64,000 nt of DNA from Apricaphanius iberus (Eukaryota > Chordata > Actinopteri > Cyprinodontiformes > Aphaniidae). Of the stretch, positions 35,707 through 47,735 are shown piece by piece. The stretch covers positions 558,001 to 622,000 of the forward strand of contig JAPXFQ010002811.1 in the NCBI GenBank assembly GCA_028564705.1, in the 5' to 3' direction. Position numbers and translations under genes: made by a program. The first letter of the stretch is position 1, and each line of letters starts with the position of its first letter. The notes under the pieces are model-generated. The model worked only from the letters and a program-made list of their open reading frames with translations, was not told the origin of the DNA and made no database searches.

Positions 35707-36114
35707 TGTTAGGGTAAAAAATAGTGGTTTAATCTAGAAAGAATCACACACAGGGGTCGGAGAGAAATTGAAGTTAAATGAACTCTGCAGTGGGAGATAA
35801 AATAAGTAAAGTTCTGCAGAGGGAGACCAGGAAGTTACTCTGGTTGACCGTTTGTCTGTTCTCCTCTCCCGCTTCTCAGACAGCCTCCCAGCCCTGTGTC
35901 CTGATCACACAGCTCTCTTACCTGGTCTCAAAAGGCCCTCGCACTGCAGTCTCTCTTTATTTGGTCAAACTTCATTAGCATCTTAAAAGAACAGGGTGTA
36001 TAAAAAGGAACATATGGTTGAAACCAAATGACATTTAAAAAGTACATTTAAACTATGTGATGAAGAAATACACCCTAAGAAAATAATAATACAACATTAT
36101 TATTTTCCCTAACA
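35707..36114 (+). mobile_element. Solo LTR (408 bp) with 5-bp target-site duplication
   Basis: It begins TGTTAGGG and ends CCCTAACA, an 8-bp terminal inverted repeat with TG/CA ends. TGCAG is duplicated on both sides (35702-35706 and 36115-36119). TATAAAAAGG at 35999-36008 suggests plus-strand orientation. No internal retroelement genes are present, so it is a recombination product. The superfamily is undetermined. Confidence 0.8.
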
Positions 36115-36119
36115 TGCAG

Positions 36120-38670
36120 GATACTGGCCCTTGAGGCCTGAATCTGTTTAATGGTGGTTGACAAGCAGCATTTGGTGCATCCTAAATATGCCCCCTTTAT
36201 TTTTTACACCTTTTTCCTTGTTTTACAACTTTCTTTTATTTTTTCCACCTTTTCACAACTACATATATGCCTTTTATTGCTTAACCATATGTGAATATGA
36301 ATAATTATGAATAATTGTTTTGGATAATTATTGATAAGATTCATTATTTTAGGTCAATATTACAAAGTTGGGGGCACCATCCTAGGATCCAGGAAAAATA
36401 ATAATAGCTAAATAGTTCAGTTTCAGTTAATGTTTATGATAACCTGCCTGGCACAGCTGAATAATTACACAGTAGATGAAGGCAGTGGCAGATTGACCAT
36501 CGGGAGAGCCAGGATATTTCCTGGTGGCCTGGCAGCTAAACTGGCCTGCTCAGTGATTGCAGAGGGTCAGGTCAGTTGGTGCTTGATTTTTAAATACACA
36601 ATCCATCCCTTAGCACATTAGGGCATCTGCCCGGCAGGAAATTGCAGAGGCGGGGTACTTGTGGGACATGTTCCCTGAACATTCTGTGCATTGTGTGATT
36701 ATCAGTCCTTACAACTGGAGTTCCGTCTTTGGTCCTGTCACCATCGTTGTGGCGCAACACATAGTAAGAGAAGACATGGAAATGAGCAACTCCCAGGCAT
36801 TGTTTTACTGCACACTTGACACTGTAGCATCCCATATCTGATAATCTGCTAAGGTAGATAGATTGTATAATGAAATCCTTGACAGCCACTGCTCCAGGAT
36901 TGGAACTGTTACATAAAATAATACAGTAATGACCCATTAACAAGATAATAATTAATCTTAAGCGACACTTTGCATATGCTTCATGCACCCACATGTGCTG
37001 GACTGATTGACATTGAAATTTCTGGGATAACAATGTATGAACACAACATATTAATTTGGCCAATATTTATATGACCTCTTCTTAAGGGCACATTATACTC
37101 ATATAGCATTAAAATCAAATTCCCAGACTGTCAGCGGATCTTCCAACGTTAATTAATCAAATAAAGTGAGATGGTGATGTCACTGCAGTTTCAGTCAATG
37201 GAAATTTGGTGTATTATGTCATTTCTGTGCCTTCTGTCTACATTTCTGTATCTAATAAAAGAAAAAAAATGAGGCCCAGAACAAATCTTCAATATCAATG
37301 TTCCTATTTCAGTTTTACGGTGGACATCTCTGGCTGAACTGGGAGAAATGAGTCTTTATTGTGTGCACTGCAGCCAGGTATCGGGGGTGTAATGTGTTTT
37401 ATTGTGTATTGTTCATTTTTATGTATAGCTTTGAGAAGAAACTAATAAAGAACGACTGTCCATCAATACGTAATACATCCCATTTCACTTTTATTTTCAA
37501 CAGTTTCTAGATTACACTTTTAGACAGAACTGAGTAACTGTGAAATATAAACCCCCAGCTTTTCTATTTTTGCTCCAATCCTTTCTCTCCACCTGTCTAC
37601 AGCAGCCACAAAAATGTGAACACGAAAAAAGATAATGAATCATTTTTATAGGAAGCTACCCCTATAGTGAACAGCACTGCAGAGAATGATGAAAACAAAA
37701 GCAATAAATCAATGCAAATGCTTAAGTCAGAAGCAATACTCCTGCAGAAATATCCTGAAGTATTCCAAAACATCCCTGATTACTTACACTTTCAAATAAC
37801 TCCTACTCTGTAACAACATACTGTACACAATAAATCATTCAATTAGAGTTTTAAATAACTTTTTTCATCCATTTATGGTAAATATAATTTAATTAAGCTG
37901 TGCACAGTTTTTTCTCTTAAAAATGTCCCTCATTTTGTCTTTGTTTAAACTTCACCTTTATTCTAAATGCATTCCTTCTCTACGGAGAGCTCGATTTTAG
38001 AGCGCAGGTATAAATATTAAAATCATCAAAGGCTGGCGGCATTGGTGGATTGTAAACACATCTGTCACTACTGTTTAATTGGTAAACAAGTCTGACCGCT
38101 TTCTGTTTGTTTGTAAACAACCATGTCCCTGCTTGATATGAAAGGTCATTAAAACCATCCTGTTTACCCCCTTTTCTGCTCTATCCGAACTGTCTGCACC
38201 TCTGCCTGGACATGTTTCATTTACATATAAATCAGAGCTCCCCAGAGGATGTCCTTTCACTGTAACATGCAGGGGAGCTAACTTAGTTTTCTGAAATCAT
38301 AACCACTGTGAGTCCAAAGTCAGTTGACCTTTAGAGATAAGCACAGGAGGAAAAATGAGGATAGAAAAAAACTGTTAAGATGAAGTGGAATAGGACAGAC
38401 GGCTGTGATTGAGCAGAGTGATAGGAATGAGAGGAGCTTCAAGGAGAAGTCATTTCATACCGGTGACGGGACATTTTTTTACAAGCATCACTGGTGCCTG
38501 CCTCACTCAAATAATAGATAATAGCACAGCAACTTTGTGGGAATCACACTACAGACACCTTTAATTCTCTCCAGCCTGATTTTTATGACTTGTAACTCAC
38601 AGCATTGAGTGCCGGTAGTGAATCAGGGCCAGACTAAACCACTGTAGCAGACTGAATTTCACAAAATGTT
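36120..38670. other. No recognised feature
   Basis: AT-rich sequence with no protein-like frame and no repeat structure that I can support. Confidence 0.45.
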
Positions 38671-38671
38671 T

Positions 38672-38935
38672 AGCATGGAACAATTGGAACTTTAGTTTTT
38701 TAACTTGTATCTTACATTTTGTCTTTTAAACTTTTATTTTGTACTTGAAACTGACATTTTGTAACTTGCACACATTTTTAAAATACACCTTTAAAAGTAA
38801 AAGTTTCAAATTTCAAAGATACAAGTTTCAAGTTAGACATACAAGTTACAAATATTTTTTTTGCATATTTGGTTCGCCTAAAAGAACCAATGAGAGCCTT
38901 ATATTGGCCAATCATATTTCTGATATTTCTATCCA
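38672..38935. mobile_element. Second copy (one end) of the GAATCC-flanked family
   Basis: It aligns with the reverse complement of 6953 to about 6660. It starts with CATGGAACAATTGGAACTTT against TATGGAGCTAGAATTGGGAC. It shares CTTGCACACATTTT, the decamer-like AAGTTTCAA units, ATATTTGG.T.GCCTA and AAGAACCAATGAG. The other terminus was not found. Confidence 0.65.
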
Positions 38936-39108
38936 GTCACAGCATTGTTATTCATCAGTTTCTGTTGCTATAACCCGTATATAATCAGGGATGTGTGTTA
39001 ACGATCTTATCTTGTAGCACTGGTGCTACAGAGGTTGCTGGTTTTGTAGCACAGACAAAAAAGCTGTAGCACCAACCAGTATCGGTATTGGTGCATCACA
39101 AGCAGTGT

Positions 39109-39178
39109 TGAGTAGTAACGGAATACATGTACCAGTGGTACGTATTTAGAATACTAATTATGAGTAACCAAAAATGTG
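39109..39178. repeat. GTAACG-type repeat terminus
   Basis: AGTGTTGAGTAGTAACGGAA and ATGAGTAACC match the terminus of the GTAAC-rich family described at 60862-61816 and 52094-53528. A matching interior piece occurs at 39533-39612, suggesting one copy interrupted by the CTAGT tract and hairpins. Confidence 0.5.
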
Positions 39179-39184
39179 CACAAG

Positions 39185-39412
39185 TTTACTAGTGAATGCA
39201 TAACTCCTCACTAGTGTAATAGTTGGAGTAGTTCAATGTCACTAGTTAACTAGTGAACCATAATGGCTTACTAGCTAGCTAGATGATGGCAGTAGGCTCA
39301 CTAGTTAACTAGTTGATGCATCCTTTGTCCAAAATAGTTAACCATTGAGGTCATAAATGTATATTTGTAAACTAATTAAAGCCTAAATTCACACTAGTCA
39401 GCTAGTGGCGCA
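39185..39412. repeat. CTAGT-rich palindromic tract
   Basis: ACTAGT or ACTAG.TAGT words recur: CACTAGTTAACTAGTGAAC, TTACTAGCTAGCTAG, CACTAGTTAACTAGTTG and CACTAGTCAGCTAGTGG, among others. Many are palindromic in themselves. Confidence 0.7.
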
Positions 39413-39458
39413 GAATTCTAATTAGGAGACAGATACTTGAAATTCAGGCTTTCTATTG

Positions 39459-39503
39459 GCTCCCTATGGCCAACTAACACAAGGTTAGTTGGCCATAGGG
39501 AGC
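39459..39503. repeat. Perfect 20-bp hairpin, loop ACAAG
   Basis: Left arm GCTCCCTATGGCCAACTAAC (39459-39478), 5-nt spacer ACAAG, right arm its perfect reverse complement (39484-39503). Confidence 0.97.
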
Positions 39504-39540
39504 TTTTGCTGTCTGTGACACAAGGTCACAGACAGCAAAA
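39504..39540. repeat. Perfect 16-bp hairpin, loop ACAAG, abutting the first
   Basis: Left arm TTTTGCTGTCTGTGAC (39504-39519), spacer ACAAG again, right arm GTCACAGACAGCAAAA (39525-39540). It starts at the base directly after the first hairpin. Confidence 0.97.
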
Positions 39541-39619
39541 CTTAATGGACAGATTTTCTTTGTTTAATTTTACCAACAGCTGTCTGTCTTAGTTTTGCAC
39601 TTTGTCTCTCTGCAATTTG

Positions 39620-42600
39620 TTCTGCATGTTGACTCCACAATGCAGAGGATTTGCCAAGGAGAATGACCTAGTCAAAGACCTGAATCAGATTAAGAATCTT
39701 TGACAAAAGTTTAAAATCAATGTTAAGCATGCTATCTGATCTTAAACTATTTTTCAAAAAAGAATGAAGAAAAGTATTTTTAGATGTGCAAAGGTTTCAT
39801 TGCAGTGAAAGGTGTCTACTAAATATTACCTTCTGAGGGTCTAAATACAGATGCACTCTGCATTTCTACATATCCAAACGTTGAACTGTACCCTTTTTTC
39901 TTCAAATTGACCATTGCTAATTAAATTCACCTTAGTTTGCCTTTGAGAAAGTACAAGCGGTTTGAATACTTTAACAAAACACTGATTTCGAGCTGTTTAG
40001 ATTTCTGACCTAAGCAGCTGGTTTATTTTAAACCCATTATGAAAAAGTACAAGAACATACATATGTCACGAAATTAATCAGATGTTTGTGTTGATTACTA
40101 GAATTAATATAACTGATTATCCAGTGCAAGTAGAGAGATAGTAGATATAGAAACACCATTATGGAGAGAGGAAACGTTTGAAGAAGTGGGATTCCAGGTC
40201 AGTTCAAGAAATTAATATAATTCCAAGTCATGTCAGAAGATGTCTCAGGCAACTATACATAGAAAACATAAACTTTTATGATAATGTTTTTTATATCGAA
40301 TCCAGAAAACAAATATTTCCTGTTTTTTAATTGTGTTAAGCAAAATACTTTGAACATCAGAGCCACTGAGGCTGAGCTCAGGAGGTGCTGCCCAGCAGGG
40401 CAAAGAGCTAAAACAGAAGGAGACCTTTAATGCATCTGACTTAAAGGGACCTTTTACTTATTTCTCATCATTTTGATCCCTTCTTTAAGGTTCCATATAA
40501 TATAAACATGCAACATTTGTTTATTCTTGCATGTTCCATATTGCGCTGTTCTGTTTTGGAGTATGTGACAGACAGATTGACATGCAAGTGATGAAGTGTT
40601 ACAAATTGGTTGAGATAAACAACTCATCATAATACATAAAATACATGATACACAAAATAATTAAATATATCACACTATTCAAATTTAAACAACTCGTGCA
40701 CCATTTGGTAGTAAACAAACTGTATTGACATTGTTTAACTCTCTTCATTTCTAATCCCCAAATAAACATCTTTTCCATATTTATATTTCTTTTTTTCAAT
40801 AATGCAGCTATCTGTATAAAACATATAAAAAGGTAGTCAAATAATATGTATGGCTTATGCACAAACTGAAACTTACGCGAAAAGATACTTTTTGTACAGA
40901 GGGTCAAAGGTGGTAGAAGTAGTGCTGCCGTCTTTTTCTGTCGTAATTTGACAATTAAACAGTTTATTATTTTCTCTATGGTCGCCTTGTTTGTTTTGTT
41001 TCAACCCTAGAAATCCAGCACTCTATCCAGTCTGAGTTCTGTATTTTTGCTCCCAAGTGGAACTCTCCAGTAGTACGTACAGAGCGCAAGCAAGTACGTG
41101 CCTAAGATAAAGCCCGTTGCTGGTGTCAATGCGAGGTTACGCAAAGTAAAAAGAGCAAGTATATTTCTGGCCCTACTGTTAAAATGCACCTTCAATGAAG
41201 TGAGCAATGGTAAAACTGCTTATTCTTTTAATGCTAATAGGAGTGTTATTGGCAGTTTCTGAAAGTAACTAATAAATTAACTTGTAGTCAAACTTAGTTA
41301 TTCTTAAAATAATCAGTAAAATAAACCAAGTTACTAAAGAGTAATCGGTAGTCAGTAATCGGATTACTATTTCAAAGTAACTGTGTAGGGGGAGGGGCTC
41401 CATAATCTGGGGAAATTTTGGAGCAGAATAGCTTCTCCATCACATTGCAGGGGTCAAGTTAAGGTGATTCAGGCAACTGATCTGGATACCTGTTGAGTGC
41501 CTCCTTTTTGAGATGTTTCACCTACTTTCTACAAGAAAAGAGACGATGGATCGATTGGATGGATGGATAGATGGATGGATTTTCTGCTTCTAATAGAACT
41601 ACAGTGACGATATTTCAAAAATGTTTTTACGTGGTAAATGTCAGAGGAGCTATTAAAAAAACTGATGCAGCTCTCTTGTGCTGTAAAGCCCTTCTGTAAA
41701 ACTGAATAAATTATAGGCTCCTATGAAGCTCAGGGCAATGAGAAACAAATTCCCCAAATTTGAAGCCGGGGCGGCCGATCAGCTTGAGAAAAGAGGTTAA
41801 AAAAAACATAATAATCCAGGAACAAACAGAGTTCTGGAGCTGATAACTTCAGTTCCCTTTTTATTTTTGTCATACTTTGTTTATTAAAAATAACCTTTCT
41901 ACTTTTCGATATGTACATCATTGAACTGTTCATAACTGGATGTATCGCAGTTCATCTGAGTATAAATGTTTTACAGTGAGTATGTGCACATCTCCAAGTG
42001 TTTTACTGAGCGCATGACACCAAAGTTACAGAATCAGAATTTTTATAGGTGGATGGATGGATTGTTTCAGCTTTGGTTTGAGTGTGTGTATAAATGTGTG
42101 TTTCTGTGTCAGAATGGTAATGATCCATTGACCTGACAGCTCTTCCTGGGGGAACGCACACATCCCTCTTATTACTGCAGTAGCCACCACTGATAGACTG
42201 CTTTCAGTACTGCTCAGGAGATGTCAGTCAGTCACACCATTGATAACAAACCAAAGTCAATGCATATGAAGGGTGTTGACAGGCCAAACTGATCATTATG
42301 GATTGTGAGGTACATTTAATTGTATTGCTTTGACTTCACAATTCAAATGCTACAATGACCTATCTGTAGAATAGCATGAGTACTACGAATCAATCAATAA
42401 ATAAAAATGTTCTAACAGGTCAAGAACAGGAAAGGAAATAACATTTACAAAAAAGTTTTAGTTCAGTACATAACATAGTTCATTTTCACAGGTTCATTTT
42501 TGGTACAAAGTGGAAAAAAAAAAGTTTTTTGACATTTAAAGAGCAGGTTTCAGGTTAGATCCCCCTTAAACCACTGTTTAAAAAATATAATAAGATGTTT

Positions 42601-43075
42601 GTTGTTTTGTTTTTTTTTTGTTGTTTTTTTAAAGTTACTCATACTGTACATAAATTATTTTGGCTTTTGGAGTCTTTTGTGAGAAAAGTTTACCTCCGCT
42701 AGACTGGTCGTGGCAACAATAGAAGACTATGGATTTTTGATGCCGACTCTGAAACAGAAGAAAATGTAAAAGTTTACAACCACACATGATTGACACAACA
42801 ATACAGTTATGAGCCTGCAGTGCACTCTAGAGAACCGACAGTGGGCCAAGGGTAGAAATAATGGCCAAAACATTCCTAAGCGACGCTGATGTTATTAGCG
42901 AGGTTGCTGCAAGCTAGCTTTTTTGTTTCTTTAACAACCCATGTCACAGTGCTTCGAATATTTGATATTATTTCAATAAATAAGGTAATTAGCAGATGTT
43001 AGACAAGACTTGTAATACCCAGATTCCATCTGTGTAGAGCTGAGCCTCTGATTGATCCATGATCATGTCTCCTAC
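39620..43075. other. No recognised gene; short GGAT arrays and a GTAAC remnant
   Basis: A (GGAT)n-like patch at 41549-41580 and another at 42050-42062 may be SINE tails. The stretch 41320-41386 (AAGTTACTAAAGAGTAATCG, GTAATCGGATTACT) looks like a terminus of the GTAAC-rich family. Otherwise nothing is recognised. Confidence 0.45.
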
Positions 43076-43078
43076 CTG

Positions 43079-43321
43079 CTACAGGTCACGAAGCAGCCCC
43101 CAATAGCGGTTTGATGCAGCTGTATGGAGCTGATCTTTGTTATGCTCCATCAAATCCTTGGGATGACAATCCTCTTGCTTGAAGTGAACACCACTAACGA
43201 TGTGTTTTTCATAACCGAAGCAAAAGTGAAGTCGTCTCACTGCACAAAATGCACCTGGGCATGGAAGAAAGTGCAGTTTTTTGTTTTTTTCCCTTTGTTT
43301 TATAGAAACCCGTGGACACAA
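43079..43321 (-). pseudogene. Possible THAP-like domain remnant
   Basis: An 80-codon minus-strand frame reads KLHFLPCPGAF and HIVSGVHFKQEDCHPKDLME. The second block resembles the C-terminal part of a THAP zinc-binding domain (VC..HF...D...). THAP domains occur in host transcription factors and in P-element- and hAT-derived proteins. The N-terminal C..C pair and the invariant Trp are not in place. Weak call. Confidence 0.2.
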
Positions 43322-43516
43322 TGTTCGGACAGGTTGGTTATTGTAACCTTCAGCCTCAACAAATGCAACAATTTACTATCTTTAAGACAAATAGATGTAA
43401 TCCAAAAGTTGTGAACACTCTCCTGAAGACTCTTGACAACACAAGCTACTGTGTTGGAATGGTGGTTGCTCGGAAGTGGATAACCAGTTAACATGTCAAC
43501 ATGCAAGCAGAAGCAG

Positions 43517-44127
43517 TTATTCTTTTGTGTGTAAACTTGATCGCACATGCATACCAGACCGATTGACCTGTACTGAGAAATTCGAACTCAAAGAGCTATA
43601 ACGCCAAACCCCTACCTGCAGCACATCCAGGTGTTATAGTCATCAGAAAAAGAACAATAAGTGAAAATCATAAATAGTAACTCTCATCTGCACTGATGGT
43701 AAATTTTGCTTAGGTAGCTCTAAATCTCAATTTCTGTTCCATGCCATCATGGCCTAACTAGATTCATGTATGTGGATGTATTTTGTACATTGACTTGTAT
43801 TTTGAAAGTGCTGAAAGTTTAATTATTTGTCAAATGGAATTTAACTAGCTTTAAAACTGTTCTGCTTTTGACTGTATTTTTTCGATGTGTGTCTCACTAT
43901 GTTAACTTACACTACCAACAATTCTTTATCTATAATGCAGCTCTCAGTCTAATCACTTATTCATCAATTTTTACCAATGCTTCACACCCATGCATTGCAA
44001 TTTTGTACCTCTAACAAATCGACATCACACCCTACTACTTAGCCATGGGCGCCGTAGAGGGGTGGAAGGTTAGGACGATTCTAAGGGCCAAGGCGAGCAG
44101 ACCCCTGTTTCTTTTCTTTTTTCTTTT

Positions 44128-44201
<74 letters not shown>

Positions 44202-44244
44202 TGTGCTAGGGCCCCTCATGTACTCAGTGTGTATTTTGTCTGTT
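43517..44244. repeat. Tandem segmental duplication, copy 1
   Basis: About 728 bp, repeated directly next to itself at 44245-44951. The copies differ at about 8 positions outside their (TA)n arrays. This copy has (TA)n at about 44130-44197. Confidence 0.95.
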
Positions 44245-44951
44245 TTATTCTTTTGTGTGTAAACTTGATCGCACATGCATACCAGACCGATTGACCTGTA
44301 CTGAGAAATTTGAACTCAAAGAGCTATAACGCCAAACCCCTACCTGCAGCACATCCAGGTGTTATAGTCATCAGAAAAAGAACAATAAGTGAAAATCATA
44401 AATAGTAACTCTCATCTGCACTGATGGTAAATTTTGCTTAGGTAGCCCTAAATCTCAATTTCTGTTCCATGCCATCATGGCCTAACTAGATTCATTTATG
44501 TGGATGTATTTTGTACATTGACTTGTATTTTGAAAGTGCTGAAAGTTTAGTTATTTGTCAAATGGAATTTAACTAGCTTTAAAACTGTTCTGCTTTTGAC
44601 TGTATTTTTTCGATGTGTGTCTCTCTATGTTAACTTACACTACCAACAATTCTTTATCTATAATGCAGCTCTCAGTCTAATCACTTATTCATCAATTTTT
44701 ACCAATGCTTCACACCCATGCATTGCAATTTTGTACCTCTAACAAATCGACATCACACCCAACTACTTAGCCATGGGCGCCGTAACGGGGTGGAAGGTTA
44801 GGACGATTCTAAGGGCCAAGGCGAGCAGACCCCTGTTTCTTTTCTTTTTTCTTTTCTTTATATATATATATATATATACTGTATATATATATATATATAT
44901 GTTAAATGTGCTAGGGCCCCTCATGTACTCAGTGTGTATTTTGTCTGTTTT
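44245..44951. repeat. Tandem segmental duplication, copy 2
   Basis: It begins TTATTCTTTTGTGTGTAAAC like copy 1 and ends GTATTTTGTCTGTTTT. Its (TA)n (44859-44900) is shorter and broken by ACTG. No protein is encoded. Confidence 0.95.
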
Positions 44952-44954
44952 AAC

Positions 44955-46100
44955 CATAGAATTAATATTTAACAAACAAATAATGTATTTTCTGTGATGT
45001 TTAACATAACTTTGTTAGACCTGGATAACAAACATTTGATGTCTAGTCGAGTTCTTGTTTAGTCCTGGACTGGTTGAGGCCTGGCATTACTCCTGGTGTC
45101 TTGATTTTGAGTCCTTTTGGCCTAGCTAGTTTTAGTCCTTGATGGCTTTAGTAATGGGTTAGTTCTAGCTGTTTTCTGATAGAGTAGTTTGACCCAGCTA
45201 AAGCTTGTTCACGTAAAGTATATGTCAGTATGTGTACATTATGTTCTGTTGTGCTTGCAATTGCGATAGCGAAAATAAATGTTCTCCCTTTTCTTTAAGC
45301 AAGTTCATATTTCCATTGTTTTTTCTTGTTTTTATAGGCTTTGTACTCATCTTTAGACATTTTAACTATGCAATGTGATAAGTATCTTTTTAAAGTATAC
45401 AGGGCATGTTTTTTGAGTTAAAATGTATCTTTAAAAAACCTAGAGGGCTCAGAAATTTTCATTTCCATAGGGCCCAGCACTTCTTGTGGCACCCCTGTAT
45501 TTAGCCAATGCATATACAGTAAGTACAGTTCTCCTGCTGGTTAAGTATTTCTAATGAAATATAAAAATTACTAGTTATTTTTAATTTTTAAACTATTTAT
45601 TTATATGACTAAATAATAAAACTGTTGATTTTAAGTCGTCAGTTTTCTCAGCAGGTGGGAAATGCCGCCAAGGTGGGTATGAAATGTTGCTCAGTGTGGT
45701 AAAACTTTAACAGTGTGAGTGATCCCCTGTTTGAATGCATAAATGCATAGATCTTTGACCCGGACACTACATCATATTTCTTCTAGCATATGTCCACAAC
45801 ATTAACCAAATAGAAAAAGTAAAGAAATAGAGTTGAATAAAAATAGAATTTTAATTAAAATTGAGCTTGCAGGGCACAAAAAAAGATCTCATGGACACAA
45901 AAACAATTCAGGTGTTTCAGGTTATTTCTTCAGAATGTTCTAATCAACAACTTTTGACACAGGTTATTAAGCAGGAAAAAATTTCAGTGCTACACGTACA
46001 CACACACAACTTTCTCTCATACTCACACACAGAGTTTTTGAACCCTAGAACTCCAGCCTTGTAAAGGATTGTTCTGCTCAGCACCTTCACATCTGATTAA
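44955..46100. other. No recognised feature
   Basis: AT-rich, with no supported gene. GGGCCCAGCACTTCTTGTGG near 45469 looks like the end of an interspersed repeat, but no partner terminus was found. Confidence 0.4.
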
Positions 46101-46135
46101 TTGACTTGTCAGCACAGTATTTTTATCCTGTTCCC

Positions 46136-46203
46136 CTGTGTGTGTGTGTGTATGTGTGTGTGTGTGTTGGTGGTGTGTGTGTGTGTGTGTGTCTTTGTGT
46201 GTT
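46136..46203. repeat. Interrupted (GT)n microsatellite
   Basis: TG dinucleotides are broken by TATG, GTTGGTG and CTT. Confidence 0.95.
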
Positions 46204-46844
46204 TAAGAGAGAGAAGAGGTACCTATATGTGTATTCGTATATGTGTCTGCATGTAGGAATGTGGGGTGTTTGCAATATTTCCCAGTATCCTCCCTACACT
46301 GATTTTACTCACCTGGCACTATGACAAATACACCTATAAAAAATGTTTGAGGACTTACTTCTTATGTGTTTCCTTATTTATTGTTGCTTTATTTTCTTAT
46401 GCTTGGGTTAGGCCTTTTTCCATTTTAAATGGCATTCAATTTTCTGTCTAAGTTCAGGTCTGTGTATAAATTCAGATTAGTACTCTCCCACAGCTCAATT
46501 TCAAAAATGTCCCTTAATAAACTCACCTGCTTCCAATGTCATTCTCCATTGTTGTCTGTAATTAAGCCTTTTTTCCATCGTGTTTCATTGTTCGGTGTTC
46601 TTCCATTATGCTCTTCTGAGTTACATGCTCTGCTAACTGTGAAAACCTTAAAATTCCTTCTGTTTGTGTTATCACAAACACAGCTCATATCCACCGCTGT
46701 CAGTTTCTCCTTTTGGGTACTGTTTCAAACCACAACCATGATTGTTGGTAGTAGCTTCAAACATCTACACCTCTTTCCTCAGTAGTTCCCAAAATTTGGT
46801 AGAAACCCTCTTTGTGTTCAAGAATCCACAAGTGTTGGGATGTT

Positions 46845-46945
46845 GAGAACCATCCATCCAGCTTGTCCATCCAGGGTTGCGGAGAGACTAGTTCTCCATC
46901 ACAGGGCAACACAGAGACACATAGAACAGACAACACACATACTCA
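46845..46945 (-). repeat. Truncated copy of the (GGAT)-tailed SINE
   Basis: CCATCCATCCAGC followed by GGGTTGCGGAGAGACTAG and CCATCACAGGGCAACACAGA matches the 3' half of the SINE at 12055-12394 in the same orientation. The head is missing. Confidence 0.65.
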
Positions 46946-46949
46946 ACCC

Positions 46950-47635
46950 ACAATCAACATCACCACCGGTCAACCCCAATACTGAGATCCTTTTCAAAAT
47001 AAAACTAGATAACAAAATTTAACATGTTTAAACAGTTTTTGTGAATTGCTCACAAATACATTTGAGCATTGTATGAGCAGCTGATATTGGGGTTGTAATT
47101 TTTACCCCTTTGAAGTTTGTTGAAATACTTGCATACTCAATCAATGATCAAGGTTATGAGTTACGCATCATTCACACTTATATGATTGCAGTCGAGGGTC
47201 TAAATGGCTGTTGCACATACAAAGAAATATTGAGTCCAATCAGCATTCGCACCAGCTGCGGTCCATGCACTGCGAGTATGCGGAGCTCAGTTAAATTTCC
47301 ATGTCAAGTCTATTCTTCCCAGATGCCTGATCCGTTTTTTTAAATGAATTTGATGAAATAATCATATTTAGGTATGAAAGAAAGTTATCGAAGCAAATGT
47401 CTTAGCTCAATTGCAAAATTAAGACTATTTTCAAAGCTAAAAGACAAAATGAGACTAACATAATAACGTTAAAGCTACTGTATGGATTTTTTTTTAGACA
47501 AGCTAACTTAAAAACAGTAACACAGCACTCACCCCTCCCATCGGCTATCTTAGGCCATGCCCTGCTGATTTGGGAACATGCAGCCACAGCAGACGAGAGA
47601 GCACAAAACACCAGTAGCAGTTCAATTAATCAATC
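46950..47635. other. No recognised feature
   Basis: AT-rich DNA with no protein-like frame or repeat structure recognised. Confidence 0.4.
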
Positions 47636-47639
47636 AGTC

Positions 47640-47735
47640 AAGCAACCAATCAGCCAATCAATCGAACAAACTGTATTTATAAAGTGCTTTTCATACATAA
47701 ATGCAGTTCAAAGTGCTTTACAAATTAAAAATGAC
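47640..47735 (-). repeat. LINE/SINE 3'-tail fragment with (GATT)n
   Basis: The minus strand reads TTTGTAAAGCACTTTGAACT, AAAGCACTTTATAAATACAG and then TGATTGGCTGATTGGTTG. This is an AAAGCACTTTATAAAT-type end with a GATT-repeat tail, as on several fish LINEs and SINEs. Confidence 0.55.
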
